Positions 33,881 through 44,759 of a stretch of DNA of 64,000 nucleotides are shown one piece after another. The stretch comes from Brasenia schreberi (Eukaryota > Streptophyta > Magnoliopsida > Nymphaeales > Cabombaceae). Under the pieces are notes generated by a model. It was not told the DNA's origin. It saw only the letters and a program-made list of their open reading frames with translations, and did not search any database. The stretch is from assembly GCA_036023115.1 (NCBI GenBank), contig JAYKKT010000080.1:11091501-11155500 (forward strand). Reading direction: 5' to 3'. Each line of letters begins with the position of its first letter. The stretch's first letter is position 1. Position numbers and translations under genes: made by a program.

Positions 33881-34330
33881 TTGGGTTCTCTTCAAAGGAA
33901 AGTGAAGCACTTGGACTCTTGGCCCAAACACTTCCTTTGCTTCATATTCTTTTGCTATTCTCCCCCCATAGATGACCTGACTCTGCACTGCTTGTCAATT
34001 TGCAGAAGTGGAATTCAACTCTTCAAGGGTTTCAGAATTCTTTCCATTCTTGAGCTCTGCAAGATTCTCTGGTCCAGCAAAAAATCCAAAGACATTGGTC
34101 TTCTCTCCTCACCTCGGTTAACATTCCGATCTATGAAACCTTTACCTTCAATAGCAAGCTTTTCTTCTACCTTGTCACTGTGTCTTGCCTGCTATGCTCC
34201 CAAACTGCTTGGACACGATCTTTGCCTCGTTCTGCTTGGCTGTCTTACTGCCAAATTTCTTATGATCAACCTCACCACTTTGCAGAGGTGTGATTCCATT
34301 CACCTACTATATTCTCATCTCTTTTCGTGA
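33881..34330 (-). pseudogene. Unrecognised coding-like stretch captured in E3
   Basis: The minus strand gives long lightly broken runs with protein-like composition, e.g. KTNVFGFFAGPENLAELKNG, VIYGGRIAKEYEAKEVFGP and RVQVLHFPLKRTQ. I do not recognise the family. A 149-codon plus-strand frame covers the same bases but looks like its shadow. It may be a captured host cDNA piece, as in E2. Confidence 0.35.
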
Positions 34331-34745
34331 AGAGACTCGTGCATATTTTCACGAATTACGTTTACTGTATTTATGAAACCTGCGCACCTCAAGCATGATG
34401 GCGACAGTTGCATTGAACATTGATGTATGAACATGACTTTGTGTTTCTATTTGAGGCATACACTGTACACTATGAATGCCAGATTCATACTTCAATTGGC
34501 TATAAGCATGATTTCGTTAATTTCCATCACATGTCTTATAACCACCTTTTTGTATAACTTCCTTTATGAAGATGATGGGCAGCAGTTACCTTTGGATATC
34601 TTTTCCACCAAATCAGGAAGGTATCTTTCATAACTATTTTCCTGGTTTTATTCTCCACAAAATCAGGAATATAACTGTTCCTAATTAGCTTTCTGGTTTG
34701 TTTTCTCACAAAAAATGAAGTTACCTTTCTCAAAAAATTCAAATC

Positions 34746-35045
34746 TTACTTTCCATATTTGTGTGTAACCACTTTCACAAAGAATGACCCATTCACTTTC
34801 GGCAACCAATAGCCTTCCTTCTTCGTTATCTTCTTCTTCATTTTGCATTTGTTCTCTATTTTTCTGTCAGCATTTGCCATGTCAGTCAAATTCATTATAC
34901 AATTCAGAATAGTATCATAAACTTTCTTGATGTGTTCCGCATCATTGCTGCCATAAATTTGTTGGTAATAATACTCTACCAGTCTCATTTTGAATCGAGA
35001 ATCCAGAATAACTGCCACAGCCAGAACTATGAAGCTCAAGTTCAA
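34746..35045 (-). pseudogene. hAT transposase fragment inside E3
   Basis: A 99-codon minus-strand frame with AVAVILDSRFKMRLVEYYYQ and QIYGSNDAEHIKKVYDTIL. This matches the segment of RICESLEEPER/DAYSLEEPER-type hAT transposases usually read as A.VLDPRYKL..LE..F..IYG. It is a different hAT family from hAT1/hAT2. It was presumably captured by E3 or inserted and then decayed. Confidence 0.6.
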
Positions 35046-35289
35046 GTATTAGTTAAAAGACTTTCCTTCATCTTTGAAACCATGGAACAAACAACTGTGT
35101 TTCCCTGGTTAAATTTAATACTGCCCCTTCATAAATATTTCCCATGATAGTTTTCCTGGTTACATGAGGATGATACTCTGGACCTCGAGAATTTTAACAA
35201 TAGGAAGCACATGGCTGCACCAGTAATTGCATCTCTAGAATAACTCATAAGTTTTCTCAAAATACCTGTTTATATATCGAGACTATATG

Positions 35290-35410
35290 GAATGGATAAA
35301 ACTTCTAGAAACACATGTTTTTAAGGTTTTCCTTGGCTTCCTTAGCCTCTCTTTGTTTGACGAATTTCTTAAAATCATCTTTATGGTCAGCTGGCAGTGG
35401 TTTCTTTCTC
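35290..35410 (-). pseudogene. Lysine-rich coding-like scrap in E3
   Basis: The minus strand reads KPLPADHKDDFKKFVKQREA followed by KEAKENLKNMCF and a stop. It is charged, helix-like and exon-like in look. Not recognised. Confidence 0.25.
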
Positions 35411-35801
35411 AGTCTAGTCATTGGTTTGTACCAATTACATTTTCACTAACAACTTCACAAGCTATGCTTTCCAACACGGTTCATAGGCATGTCATAATCG
35501 TCTTGACATTGCTCAGGCGATAACTTCTCGTGCAATGGTGCAGAATTACAAGATATGTTGGTGCAAATATTATGACTATTATACAGCACTCCAGGTGAAT
35601 CACCATTGACCCATTCAAGACCATGACGACAGTTGTAAAGCCTGAGTTGAAATCCATAGAGACCAAAACAGAATTTGGCAACGCAGCCGCAATAGGGAAG
35701 TAGAAAATTAATATTCTTACTGTTGCTGTACCTTGCTTTTCCCTATCATCTCTTTCCTCTTCAAATCCTTTGTTCTCATCAATCATAAAGCTTTGATACC
35801 A

Positions 35802-36107
35802 TATTGAGATTTGGGAGTCTCGTAGCGGAAGATTAAACCACAAAGATCAATAACAATGAATACGAAAAAATATATATGAGATAGGATGAGGGGGGCAGAC
35901 CTCCAATGGAGGACGCCCTCCCTCTCTTTCTCTCTTTCTTAATCACAATCTCCTTACCCTAATACAAACTTTCAGTCCTTATATAATGGGTCGTAAAACA
36001 GAAAATTACCAAAATGCCCTTAGTACTCCGAGAAATTTCAATAATACCCAACTATTAGAAATTACAAAAATAACACTTAAAACACAACATATACATATAT
36101 TCTCAAC
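35802..36107 (-). repeat. 5' LTR of E3
   Basis: About 306 bp, closely similar to the left LTR. The hairpin is at about 35,887-35,925. The right end reads TCTCAAC rather than TCTCAACA. Confidence 0.8.
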
Positions 36108-36269
36108 TGCCTAGCCTCTTTCTCATTACTACACTTAACCCTAATCTACCTATTTATAAGTTATATATAACTTGAATGACTAAACTGCCCCTAATCATAC
36201 TTCAGTACTACTAAATGGATATAAACTACACTAAGACCCATAACGACTATTAGTTATCAGTTTATAACA

Positions 36270-36557
36270 ATGACTTTGATAATTTACCTATTGCACTTCG
36301 GAAGAAAAAACATGAAAATGCAAAATATTCACTATAAAAGATGATATCATACACTAATTATCCCAAAGAGTATCAGTTGTTTGTGATGAATGTAGGTAAT
36401 ACTTATATTTTAAAAATATTTGAACAGGCAGAGCAACATTAAGAGTGAAAGGAAACAATAAAAGAAGAAATTGCAGCAATAGTGAAAAACAATACTTGGA
36501 ACTTGTAGATTTACCACCAAAGGAAAACTGAGATGCAAATAGGTGTATTCAATAAAG
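36270..36557 (+). pseudogene. Copia A remnant, start of RT
   Basis: Resumes copia A after copia B. Plus strand reads DNLPIALRKKKHENAKYSL (36,280-36,335), matching the conserved copia linker LPIALRKG.R..., then IKEEIAAIVKNNTWNLVDLP, the opening of RT. It stops at hAT2. Confidence 0.75.
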
Positions 36558-36620
36558 CAGTGTCGTATCATGGGCCATCGCAGGTGTGGGCGTATCACAC
36601 CGTATCGCACGATACGCCTT

Positions 36621-36641
36621 GGGACCCTTATAAAGGGTCCC
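36621..36641. repeat. Palindrome with TATA box in hAT2
   Basis: GGGACCCTT-ATA-AAGGGTCCC, 9-bp arms. TATAAA at 36,629-36,634 is on the transposase strand, about 390 bp before its ATG. Equivalent to 20,708-20,732 in hAT1. Confidence 0.75.
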
Positions 36642-37018
36642 GAGCTGACTGAAACCCGTGATTTTTCGCGGGTTTCTTCTCTCCTTTTGGGTTCCTCAAG
36701 CTCCCTAAGAGCCAGTTTTCGCCTCCTTAGTGTTCAAAGCTCCAAAATCGTGCCCTACGGTGTTCGTGCAAGCCTCCAAACTCGGATTTTGGTATATTTT
36801 TAATGTTTTTTTCATTTTTTTTCTTTATATTTATTGTTTTTTGTGTTATTTTGGTTTTTTTTTTAATGACAAAATATGAAGTTATTAAGTGTGTGTATAC
36901 GATTTTTATTGCATTCATGAAGTGGGAGACACTCGATTTGAGTGTTATTTGAAGATTGGGGGATTTACGAAGTGCTTTTATTTTCAAGTTTTTGTTTGAA
37001 TTAAAGTACTCCATTGAG

Positions 37019-39453
37019 ATGGCAGGAAGGGGTGGTAGAGACTCTCATTCAAAGTGATGATCCGGCATGGCAGTGGGGTATACCAGTTGAGGGTTCAAGG
37101 TTAAAAATCATATGTTTATTTTGTGAAAAGGTGGTTAGTGGTGGAATTTCAAGGTTGAAACACTACCTAGCAGGAACCAGAAAAGAAGTTGTTCCATGCA
37201 CAGGCAGAGTTAGAAGTGTGCCAGAAGGTATTAAATGGCAATGCTTGCAGATGATTGAGAGCATACAGGAAAGGAGACAACAAAAGGATGATTTCCAGAT
37301 GTGTGAAGAAGTTGATGATGCTACTGCTACTGGAGTTGGATTCACTGATAGTTTGCCTTCAGATGCTAGAACAGATATTGGTAGTAGCAGTTCGCGAGCA
37401 CCTAGCTGGGGAAAGAGGGTTGCAGCTGAAGACTTTGGAGGTGGTAGAAGAGGAAGTTCAGGAAGGAGTAGAGGAAGAGCTTCTTCTAGCATACATTTGT
37501 TCTTTTCTCCTTCCACTACACCTGATGCTCAGCTAGGAATTCGTGCTGCTATGGTTTCAGAACAACTGCATGATCAAGCAGACCTTGCAGTGGGCAGATA
37601 GTTTTATGATGAATGCATTCCATTTAATGCAGCAAAAAGTTTTCATTTTCAAGCAATGGCAGATGCAATTGCTAACATTGGTCTAGGATACAGGATGCCC
37701 TCTTATCAGAAGTTGAGAGGGAAGATATTAGATCAGACCGTGATTGAAGTGCAACAATACTGCTCAACTTTGAGACAATCGTGGAAGGAAACAGGATGCA
37801 CTATCATGGCAGATGGATGGACCGATAGGCGAGGAAGGACATTGCTAAACTTTCTTGTATATTGTCCTAAAGTAGTCATGTTTTGAGATCTCTAGATATG
37901 TCAGAGGAGAGGCACACTGCAGAGATCCTACGAGAGAAATTTGATAAGGTTATACAAGAGGTTGGGCTAGAAAATGTAGTCCAATTGATTACAGATAATG
38001 CAGCTAACTACAAAGCAGCTGGAAAGGAGTTAGCTGATATTTATGGGACTTTCTACTGGACACCATGTGCAGCCCATTATTTAGATCTCATCCTCGAGGA
38101 CATTGGTGAGATGGATGAAATAAAGGCAGCAACTGAGTGTTGCCAAGATATTACAAAATTCATTTACAACCATGCATTTGTTTTGTGTATGATGAGGAGA
38201 TACACAGAAGGTGCAGAGCTTCTTCGCACAGCTGCAACTCGGTTTGCAACAAACTTCTTATCTGTACAGAGTATTGTGAGACATAAGCAAGCTTTAAAGA
38301 GAATGTTCTCCTCAGATGAGTGGCAACAATTTACAGAGTTGCCTCAAAACAGAAGAACAGAAAGTTAAATGAGATTGTAGAAACGGTTTTTAGAAGTTCA
38401 TTTTGGAATGCATGTATCAGATTATTGAAAATTACTTGTCCTTTAGTGAAAGTTTTGAGATTGGCTGACAGCGAGGAGAAACCATCTATGGGCTACCTTT
38501 ATGAAGCCATGGACAGGGCAAAAGAAGCAATCAGAAATAACTTTAATGGAAAAAAAAGAGATTATGTGCCCGTGTGGAAAATAATTGATAGTAGATGGAA
38601 TAAACAATTGCATCAGCCTATTCATGCATCAGCCTACTATCTAAACCCATCATTGAGGTACTCAACAACCTTCAAAAGGAACGATGAGGTTAATCGAGGA
38701 ATCATTGAATGCATCGACAGATTAGTCCCTGATGAGAGCATAGCATATGCGATACATCGAGAGATGAAGATATATGATAATGCTCTTCACTTGATGGGTT
38801 TGCCTGTTGCAATTCACAACCGCTCTACGATGCGTCCAGGTATACTGTTTATTTTCATATTTAAGTTGCATCTTACATTACTGTGGATTATTATGTCTCT
38901 AATGTTTGTATTTTTTTTACAGATGTTTGGTGGAACAGGTTTGGAAGTGATTGTCCAAACCTTAGAGATTTTGCAGTCAGAGTCTTAAGTCAAACCTGTA
39001 GTGCAACAGGTTGTGAAAGAAATTGGAGTGTTTTTGAACACATCCATACAAAAAAGCGCAACAGGTTGGAACACAAAAGGCTTAATGATTTGGTTTATAT
39101 TCGTTGTAACATGCGCCTTCGTGAAAGGTAATGTTGTATTACTTTCAAATTTTCAATTCGATATTATTTAACTTCAGTTTTCAATTGTTAATATTACTTA
39201 CTAATTGTTTATCTTTATTTGTGTCTTAGGCAATTAAAAAAAGTAAATAGAGAAGAAAGTTAGTTCGATCCAATAAGTTTGAATAATTTTGATATATTAG
39301 AAGATTGGGTTATGGAAGACACTGAAGAAAATGCCCTCCTAACAGAAGAAGAGGTTGCCTGGATTAATTTGGAAGTAGCGCAACAACATTATAGAGATGA
39401 AGAATTTGATTTTGAAGAAGAAGGTGTGGGCGTGGCTGATGATGATGAGGATC
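37019..39453 (+). pseudogene. hAT transposase of hAT2, frameshifted and 3'-truncated
   Basis: ATG at 37,019. Exon 1 runs to 38,839 (CCAG/GTATAC), exon 2 38,923-39,127, exon 3 from 39,230. Relative to hAT1, two bases are missing near 37,052, shifting frame just after the start, and a stop (TAG) follows VGR at about 37,600. Another frame break lies near 37,885 and one near 38,340. It keeps the approximately 80-bp segment that hAT1 lacks (ELLRTAATRFATNFLSVQSI). Domains are as in hAT1: BED finger, DUF659, C-terminal dimerisation (RDFAVRVLSQTCSATGCERN). Exon 3 runs into viral DNA at 39,454. Confidence 0.85.
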
Positions 39454-42400
39454 TGCATACTCCACCCCAACCGTCCATACAGCCATCAGTTTCTAGGACA
39501 ATTGCGGAACCTTCTGGAGGTATGGTTAGAGGCGGTAGCTTCTGTACCATATCCTTGATCTCATTGATTAGATTCCAGTCCTGCTTATTGAGCCGCTTTT
39601 CGCCATTCGGGCTCACCTTGCCATAGAGTGGTGCTAATAATCTTCCTAAGTTAGGTATAAAGCATCTTGCATAATTTAAAATACCTAACCAAGAACGTAA
39701 TCCAGTTTTGGTCTCTAAATCAGCCTCCTGTTTAGATATTATCTTTTTGATAATATTTGGCTGAAGTGTTATTTCACCATCTCCGATTATTGCACCGAGG
39801 AACTCAATCCTCTTGTGTCCAATTGCCATTTTTGTTGGACTGAGCACCAGTCCATGCATTTGAACTCTGTCGAGGAATACGCGCAAGTGCTTTGCGTGAG
39901 CATCTTCATCCCTGGAGAAAACAAGGATATCATCAATGTAAACAGCTATGAATTCCTCTGTACCTCTGAAGACGTCATCCATCTTTCTCTGGAAAACAGC
40001 TGGAGCGTTCTTCAGGCCAAATGGCATAACAAGCCATTCGAACAATCCCTGTGGGACCCAGAAAGCCGTAAGCGGGATGGATTTTTCTTCCATCATGACT
40101 TGATGAAAACCCGACTTTAAGTCGAATTTTGAGTAAATTTTGCTGCCGGAGACCTTCTTGATGATAGAGTTTATTCCCGGAAGGGAATATTGATCCTTCT
40201 CCGTGTTGTCATTAAGCCGCTTATAATTGAAGACCATTCTTTCTTTGCCATGTTTCACTTCTCCTGTTCTCGGGTCCTGAGTAGTTCCCGATTTGACAAT
40301 AATGGCAACTGTGCGATGCTTGCTTTGGGATGGTCTAATTACCTTTAACTTTAATAGGGCTTCCACATGTTTCGCAAAAGACTCCTTAAGCTGTGGTGTT
40401 ACCTGTTTTAATGGTCTGTCCTCAATAATGAAATCAGGATTTTTCAGAACTATCCTGCATTCAACTTTGTTCTTTGACCAATGCTTCATGGGGTCTTCTC
40501 CGATATAACCAGCATTCGTTAATTTCTCTATGATTGAAGAGAACTTCTTCTGAAACGATGCTGAGTTAGAGCCTGCTGAGTATGCTACAGTTTCTTGAAG
40601 CTGTATATACTCCATGTCGCCGAGGTCTTCAAATCTTTCCACGATATGTGCTACGCGAACTTCTTGTCTCGTTTGTATCGTGGTGACCTCTTTGTAGAAG
40701 GTGACAATATCACCTTCTATACGCATACCTCCCTGCATGCTGCGAATGAAGTTGCATCCGATAATCATCTGAACCTCTCCTCCAAGGTTCATTGGGAATG
40801 CGTAGGTGTAGGGGATCTTGAAATGATTGTCCCCTATCTGCATACGACCATATTTCAACTTCTTGTTGGCCGTTTGCTCTGAATTGATACCATTGAACTT
40901 AACAGCAAATGTATTTGGCTCTAGAGCACCTGCTGGTATGCTCTTTTCGTCCACGCAACATGTAGTTGCGCCGGTATCAAGAATTGCACGTACTGTAAAT
41001 GGGGGAATACCGATGATGCTTAACTGAATATCAAGATTGTATAATCGGTTTTTGATGTATTTCCTCCTTTTCCCACCACCTGGAGCTGCCTTCTCTGATG
41101 CTAGCTCCTTCTCCAAGACATGTACGCGCTCAAGTAAGGCGATGAATTCGCCTTCATCATCTGTTTGGCATTCATCTGGTTCCGAGATAGTTATGCCCGA
41201 TATTCTACCTCGGCCTCTTCCTCGTCCGCTGCTGCTGGTTGCTGCTGCTTTTCCCTTTCTCTTGTCTCCGAGACATAGTTCAGCGAACTCCTTCTGTAAA
41301 ATGGGAAGTTGCTGTTCCGTGAATTTGTTTCGGAAATAGTCAATTTCTTTCTGCATACGAGTCATTTCTGACTCACACCATAATATGTATTCAGAGAGCT
41401 GTTTGATCAGCGGCCTGAATTTCTGGTTGCTGTTCTCCGGTGCCTGCACAGGAAGAATAGGGATGTTAATGTTAAAATAGTGTGGCCCACACATGGCACA
41501 CACTACGGTCGAGCACTTGGGGCAATTCATCCGTGCCCTAATTGACGATGGCTGTTTGCAGCACGAACACGTTGGGTCATTAATTGACTGGTGTAATAAC
41601 CATTCATGTTCACAGCTCATCTGTTCTTGATCTAGGAGAATGCTTGGTCTGTAACTGCACCGTTTATCTTCTCCAAGCCTCCTAATCATGTTGACGCTGA
41701 GTGTCTGAAGCTCATGCTCCAGAAGCTCTTCCATTCCTTCATCCTCAGAGATTGAGAATATAGCGTCACTATCTTGTTCGCCATCGTCTACGCTGACGAT
41801 GTCGTATTCTTCTGGGAGTTCTAACCCTTGAAAAATTGCCGTCCTCTTTTGGGACCTCCTGTCACTTGGGCACTCCCTTGCAAAATGGCCTTCCTCGCCA
41901 CAGAGATAACATTTACATTTCTTGTTCTGTAAATGTTTTCGTTTCTCTACTCTAGCATGTGACGAATGTGGCTTTCCCTTATAGGTCGTCGTTCGCCGCA
42001 GGCCATACTTCCTCTTTGGCGACGACCTTGTTCTGTCATAGTAGCCAGTGATTGGAATCTGGCTACAGAAACTCAAATCCTTTAAAGAACGCTTGAACGC
42101 AGCGTCCTTGCATTCTTGCTCCAGGTATTTGTAAGTGAAGAATATCCTTACAGATACCCCAACGTCGCACTGTGGGTAATGTTCGTCAAAGGCCTTCTTT
42201 ATCCTTGTGCCTAGATCTCCGGGCATTTTGGAAAAGAATTTTTCCGAGAGCTCGTTGTTAATCCACATTCTCCCGGACTTAGCTGCCAGCCTCATGTAGT
42301 CGTTACAGTACTGGAGTAAGTCTTTGACATTCCTACACGACAGCCTCTCAATATCTCTATAGGCTTGGTCTTGGGAGACTGTTGTTCCCTGCGTAGGATC

Positions 42401-44086
42401 TTCCAATGAGAAAACCAACCTGATTTTTGCTAGGATGTTGTTGGTTCCCTCCCTTCCATCAGCTGTGGCCACCAGATTATCATATTCTGTTGTATACGCA
42501 GTTCTCCACGTGACCCAAATCAGCTTTTCCGTCTCCCCCATGAGGTTCTCGATGTATTCCGCCTTGTCCCGTCCGTCTGTGAACCCCTTTTCTGAGACAA
42601 GGCGCCGGGTTATAGATTCCCAGCGGGAGAAAACTTCCTGGAAATTCCCTAGGTAATATGGTATTACCAACATGGCTCCTTGAGAATCCTGAGCTGAGGG
42701 CAAATTCCAGTGTTCGGAGTTGTTCGCCTTCTTGAATTTTACATTGCTCGTAGAAGGTGCATACTCCTGGACGATTTCAGGCCTTATGGGTCTGTTTATG
42801 CCCTGTGCAGGGGCATAGCCTGGCAAGTTCATTGGCAGATCGGTTAGCTCCGGGTTTGTATTAGTAACCCTTGAAGTTGCTGATGATGATGCAGCTACCG
42901 TCTCTTTAAGTGCCATGAACGACGGGTAATCCAGATCCTCCTGGACTACGAATGCTTCCTCGGTATCCGGATTTGCGAATGGATTGACGAAAGATTCGTC
43001 TGAATCCGGATATTCATCGAAGATCGGGGCTGCAGTTTCTATTTCTTCATTCTCATCTGCACCCCAGTCTGCGAGATGCCTGTAATATGACATCTCATCT
43101 TCTTCTTCCTCATCTCCCTCCATTTCTGACAGGAAAAGGATTGTTTCTTGTCCTTCTTCGTCTGCCGGAGGTGCCGCTTCATAAGTTCTGAAGCTGACGG
43201 AAATTCTTCCGTCTATGAGGTTGTTTGTTGTGACTTCCCTGGGCTGGACCGGGACTGAGATCGCGCTGTCTGCTATGATCCAGTTGAGTCCCTGAAGGGA
43301 CTGGGTAGTCACTCTTCTGCCTGGTAAGGCAGCAACACCGTGGCTCGCCAGATAGTCCGTTACATGCCCAATTTGGTATGCGAATGCAACGTTCGGTGTG
43401 TTTGAGAGCCGGCCAATGAGTCCTCTTGTGACGATTAGGTTGGCCTCGCCAGACCGCCACGCGCTGTATCCCCGAGTTCTGATGGAGATTTGGAAATTTC
43501 TAAAGAAATCTCCTATCGTCATTATTGTGTCGGGAATGATGAATGTGATCTGTCGTCCTTCTGACAGATCAATTTCCATGGTGGCGAAGATGCCTTGATC
43601 GTTTTGCCACCGGGTATCCCTGAAGATGACGAGGGCTTGGGTTCCCTCATCTCTTCTGTGCAAGATTTGCAGTCGGACCTGTGCCAGTCCGACATGAATA
43701 AAACGGAAGCCGCTGCGGACAAGTTGTCTGTAGCTTTCTGGCTGGATAAATTGCCTGTCCACCTGTTGATCGTCAAGGCAACTTACGGCTTCTTCTGACA
43801 AGTGCTGATAGACACGGTGTTGATTCGTGTCTCGTCGAGCACTGTACAAGACTTCTGCGGGTACCATGTTTGCCCGCTCTCTCAGCGATCGTTGGAGCTG
43901 CTGTTCTGGCTGTATGTGCTGCTCCAAGACTTCTCTGTAAGGTCTTCGGTTGAAGACCTGGTTGATACGTCGCTGCGCGTTGTGCCGCAGCCTTTGGCCT
44001 GCCCTATAATCCCGTATTTGATCGTTGAACTCGACGGGAGTTACGGATGCCTGTTCGGTGATGGTGACAGACGGTCTGGAATCCAT
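39454..44086 (-). pseudogene. EPRV polyprotein (segment I, downstream unit), C-terminus lost
   Basis: An uninterrupted frame from ATG 44,086. Approximate residues: movement-protein region 1-330; capsid region 390-720 (IENLMGETEKLIWVTWRTAY); knuckle CYLCGEEGHFAREC 726-739; badnavirus-type CX2CX11CX2CX4CX2C 840-866; protease ILDTGATTCCVD with Asp 1037; RT with YIDDILVFS at 1383; RNase H start ETDGCMDGWGG at 1532. The Cys-rich motif spacing and order fit Badnavirus. After DGWGGVC the frame crosses into antisense hAT2 and adds about 20 serine-rich codons before a stop. About 180 viral residues, most of RNase H, are missing. Confidence 0.92.
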
Positions 44087-44511
44087 TACTTGGGTCTGGA
44101 TTTTTCATCTCTTTCTTCGTCTGTTCGTAAGGATCTAACCCTTTTATCACCTTGAGCTGTCCTTTCTTTTCACGGGGTCGTATAGAGATCTGCAAGTTTT
44201 CTGGTCACGTCGTCAAGAAGATCTTCCTCCTTCTTTGCGACTGTCGAACTTGTAGATGATTCAAGCTTTTCGATCCGTGAAATTAGCTGGTCTTGCTTGG
44301 CCAGCACCTGAGTAAGCAACTGGGCAAGTGTGTTTCCTTGCTTTGCAATGAGAACCAGTGCTTTTCCTTGATCCGTCAGGAGTCCTGGTTGAATATATGC
44401 GACTCCAGGTGGGTCGATCGGGCCTGTTTCTGCAACTGCCTTCTGAATATGTTCCTCGTTTACAAGACTAGATGGGATAGAGTTTGTTCTGGGTGTTGAA
44501 GGTACACTCAT
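44086..44511 (-). pseudogene. EPRV P2-like ORF (segment I), frameshifted
   Basis: Starts MSVPSTPRTNSIPSSLVNE. The middle holds a predicted coiled coil (LAQLLTQVLAKQDQLISRIE). Compared with segments II and III it lacks 2 bases near 44,188 and 1 base near 44,107, so the lysine-rich C-terminus is out of frame. An in-frame TTG three codons upstream (44,520) precedes the ATG. Confidence 0.85.
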
Positions 44512-44743
44512 ACGTAACAAAGGATGATAACTTTCTTCAAGTTATTCAATCCGTTGTTCTCTCTGAAAATAATCCCGATTTTCGAAAGTGTATTGCTTAC
44601 AAAATAGGATCACGCCACTGAGTATTATAGCGGTCCTCCTGACCTTGAATACTAGCTGGGCTCTTTTTCCAGGTATGTAAGTAACAGTGACTGAAAATAG
44701 GATCGTAAACAGAGAATCCAAAGGATTCTAACTGAATAAGCAA
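44512..44743 (-). other. EPRV leader between primer site and P2-like ORF
   Basis: About 232 bp with no ATG-initiated ORF1. One frame is open without an ATG from the primer site for about 50 codons (…SFGFSVYDPIFSHCYLHTW…) to TAA. Confidence 0.7.
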
Positions 44744-44759
44744 CCTGGCTCTGATACCA
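44744..44759 (-). other. EPRV tRNA-Met primer-binding site, segment I
   Basis: The complement reads TGGTATCAGAGCCAGG, the plant initiator tRNA-Met 3'-end complement used by Caulimoviridae to start minus-strand DNA synthesis. Segments II and III have TTTG in place of the last four bases. Confidence 0.9.

Larger units (their letters stand above)
31897..36107 (-). mobile_element. LARD-like non-autonomous LTR element E3
   Basis: LTRs 31,897-32,201 (starting TGTTGAGATTTGGG) and 35,802-36,107 (starting TATTGAGATTTGGG). The primer-site complement GCTTTGATACCA at 35,790-35,801 has one mismatch. CCCCCCTCAAGTTCGG after the left LTR is the purine-tract complement. The layout matches E1: hairpin-bearing LTR, purine tract, AGC..TGGCTG units at 32,510-33,090, then non-gag/pol sequence. 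The flanking duplication is imperfect (CCGCC left; a CTGCC-like remnant right), with about two bases lost at the right end. Confidence 0.82.
23607..36269 (-). mobile_element. Ty1/copia element B, hosting a LINE and E3
   Basis: A minus-strand copia inserted in copia A. Both LTRs are present: 23,607-23,884, and 31,780-36,269 interrupted by E3. They start TGTTA and end TAACA. The primer-site complement GCTCTGATACCA is at 31,768-31,779, and the polypurine-tract complement CTCCCCCTT at 23,885-23,893. Coding order on the minus strand is gag, protease, integrase, RT, RNase H. The LINE at 24,142 splits RNase H. Without insertions the element is about 5.45 kb. Confidence 0.88.
31780..36269 (-). repeat. 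5' LTR of copia B, split by E3
   Basis: 31,780-31,896 and about 36,108-36,269 together give about 279 bp and align with the LTR at 23,607-23,884 (278 bp). E3 sits 117 bp into it, disrupting the element's own promoter. Confidence 0.85.
36558..39453 (+). mobile_element. hAT transposon hAT2, distal end lost at the EPRV
   Basis: Starts with the inverted repeat CAGTGTCGTATC and the GTATCG-rich subterminal region seen in hAT1. It runs parallel to hAT1 through promoter, three exons and both introns, then breaks inside the acidic exon 3 (GVADDDED) where viral sequence begins. The right inverted repeat and TSD are not in the window. Confidence 0.85.

Noticed and set aside
33881..34330. 149-codon plus-strand frame as a gene
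   Set aside because: Composition (F, L, S, C-rich) is typical of an antisense shadow; the minus strand reads more like protein.
39815..40882. Plus-strand open frames repeated in every EPRV copy (e.g. 101, 95, 71 aa)
   Set aside because: They are antisense shadows of the RT/protease frame, recur only because the segments are copies, and have no start context or similarity.
44170..44520. Distinct 116-aa viral protein in segment I
   Set aside because: It is the P2-like ORF extended from a TTG codon and shifted out of frame by a 2-base loss; not a separate gene.
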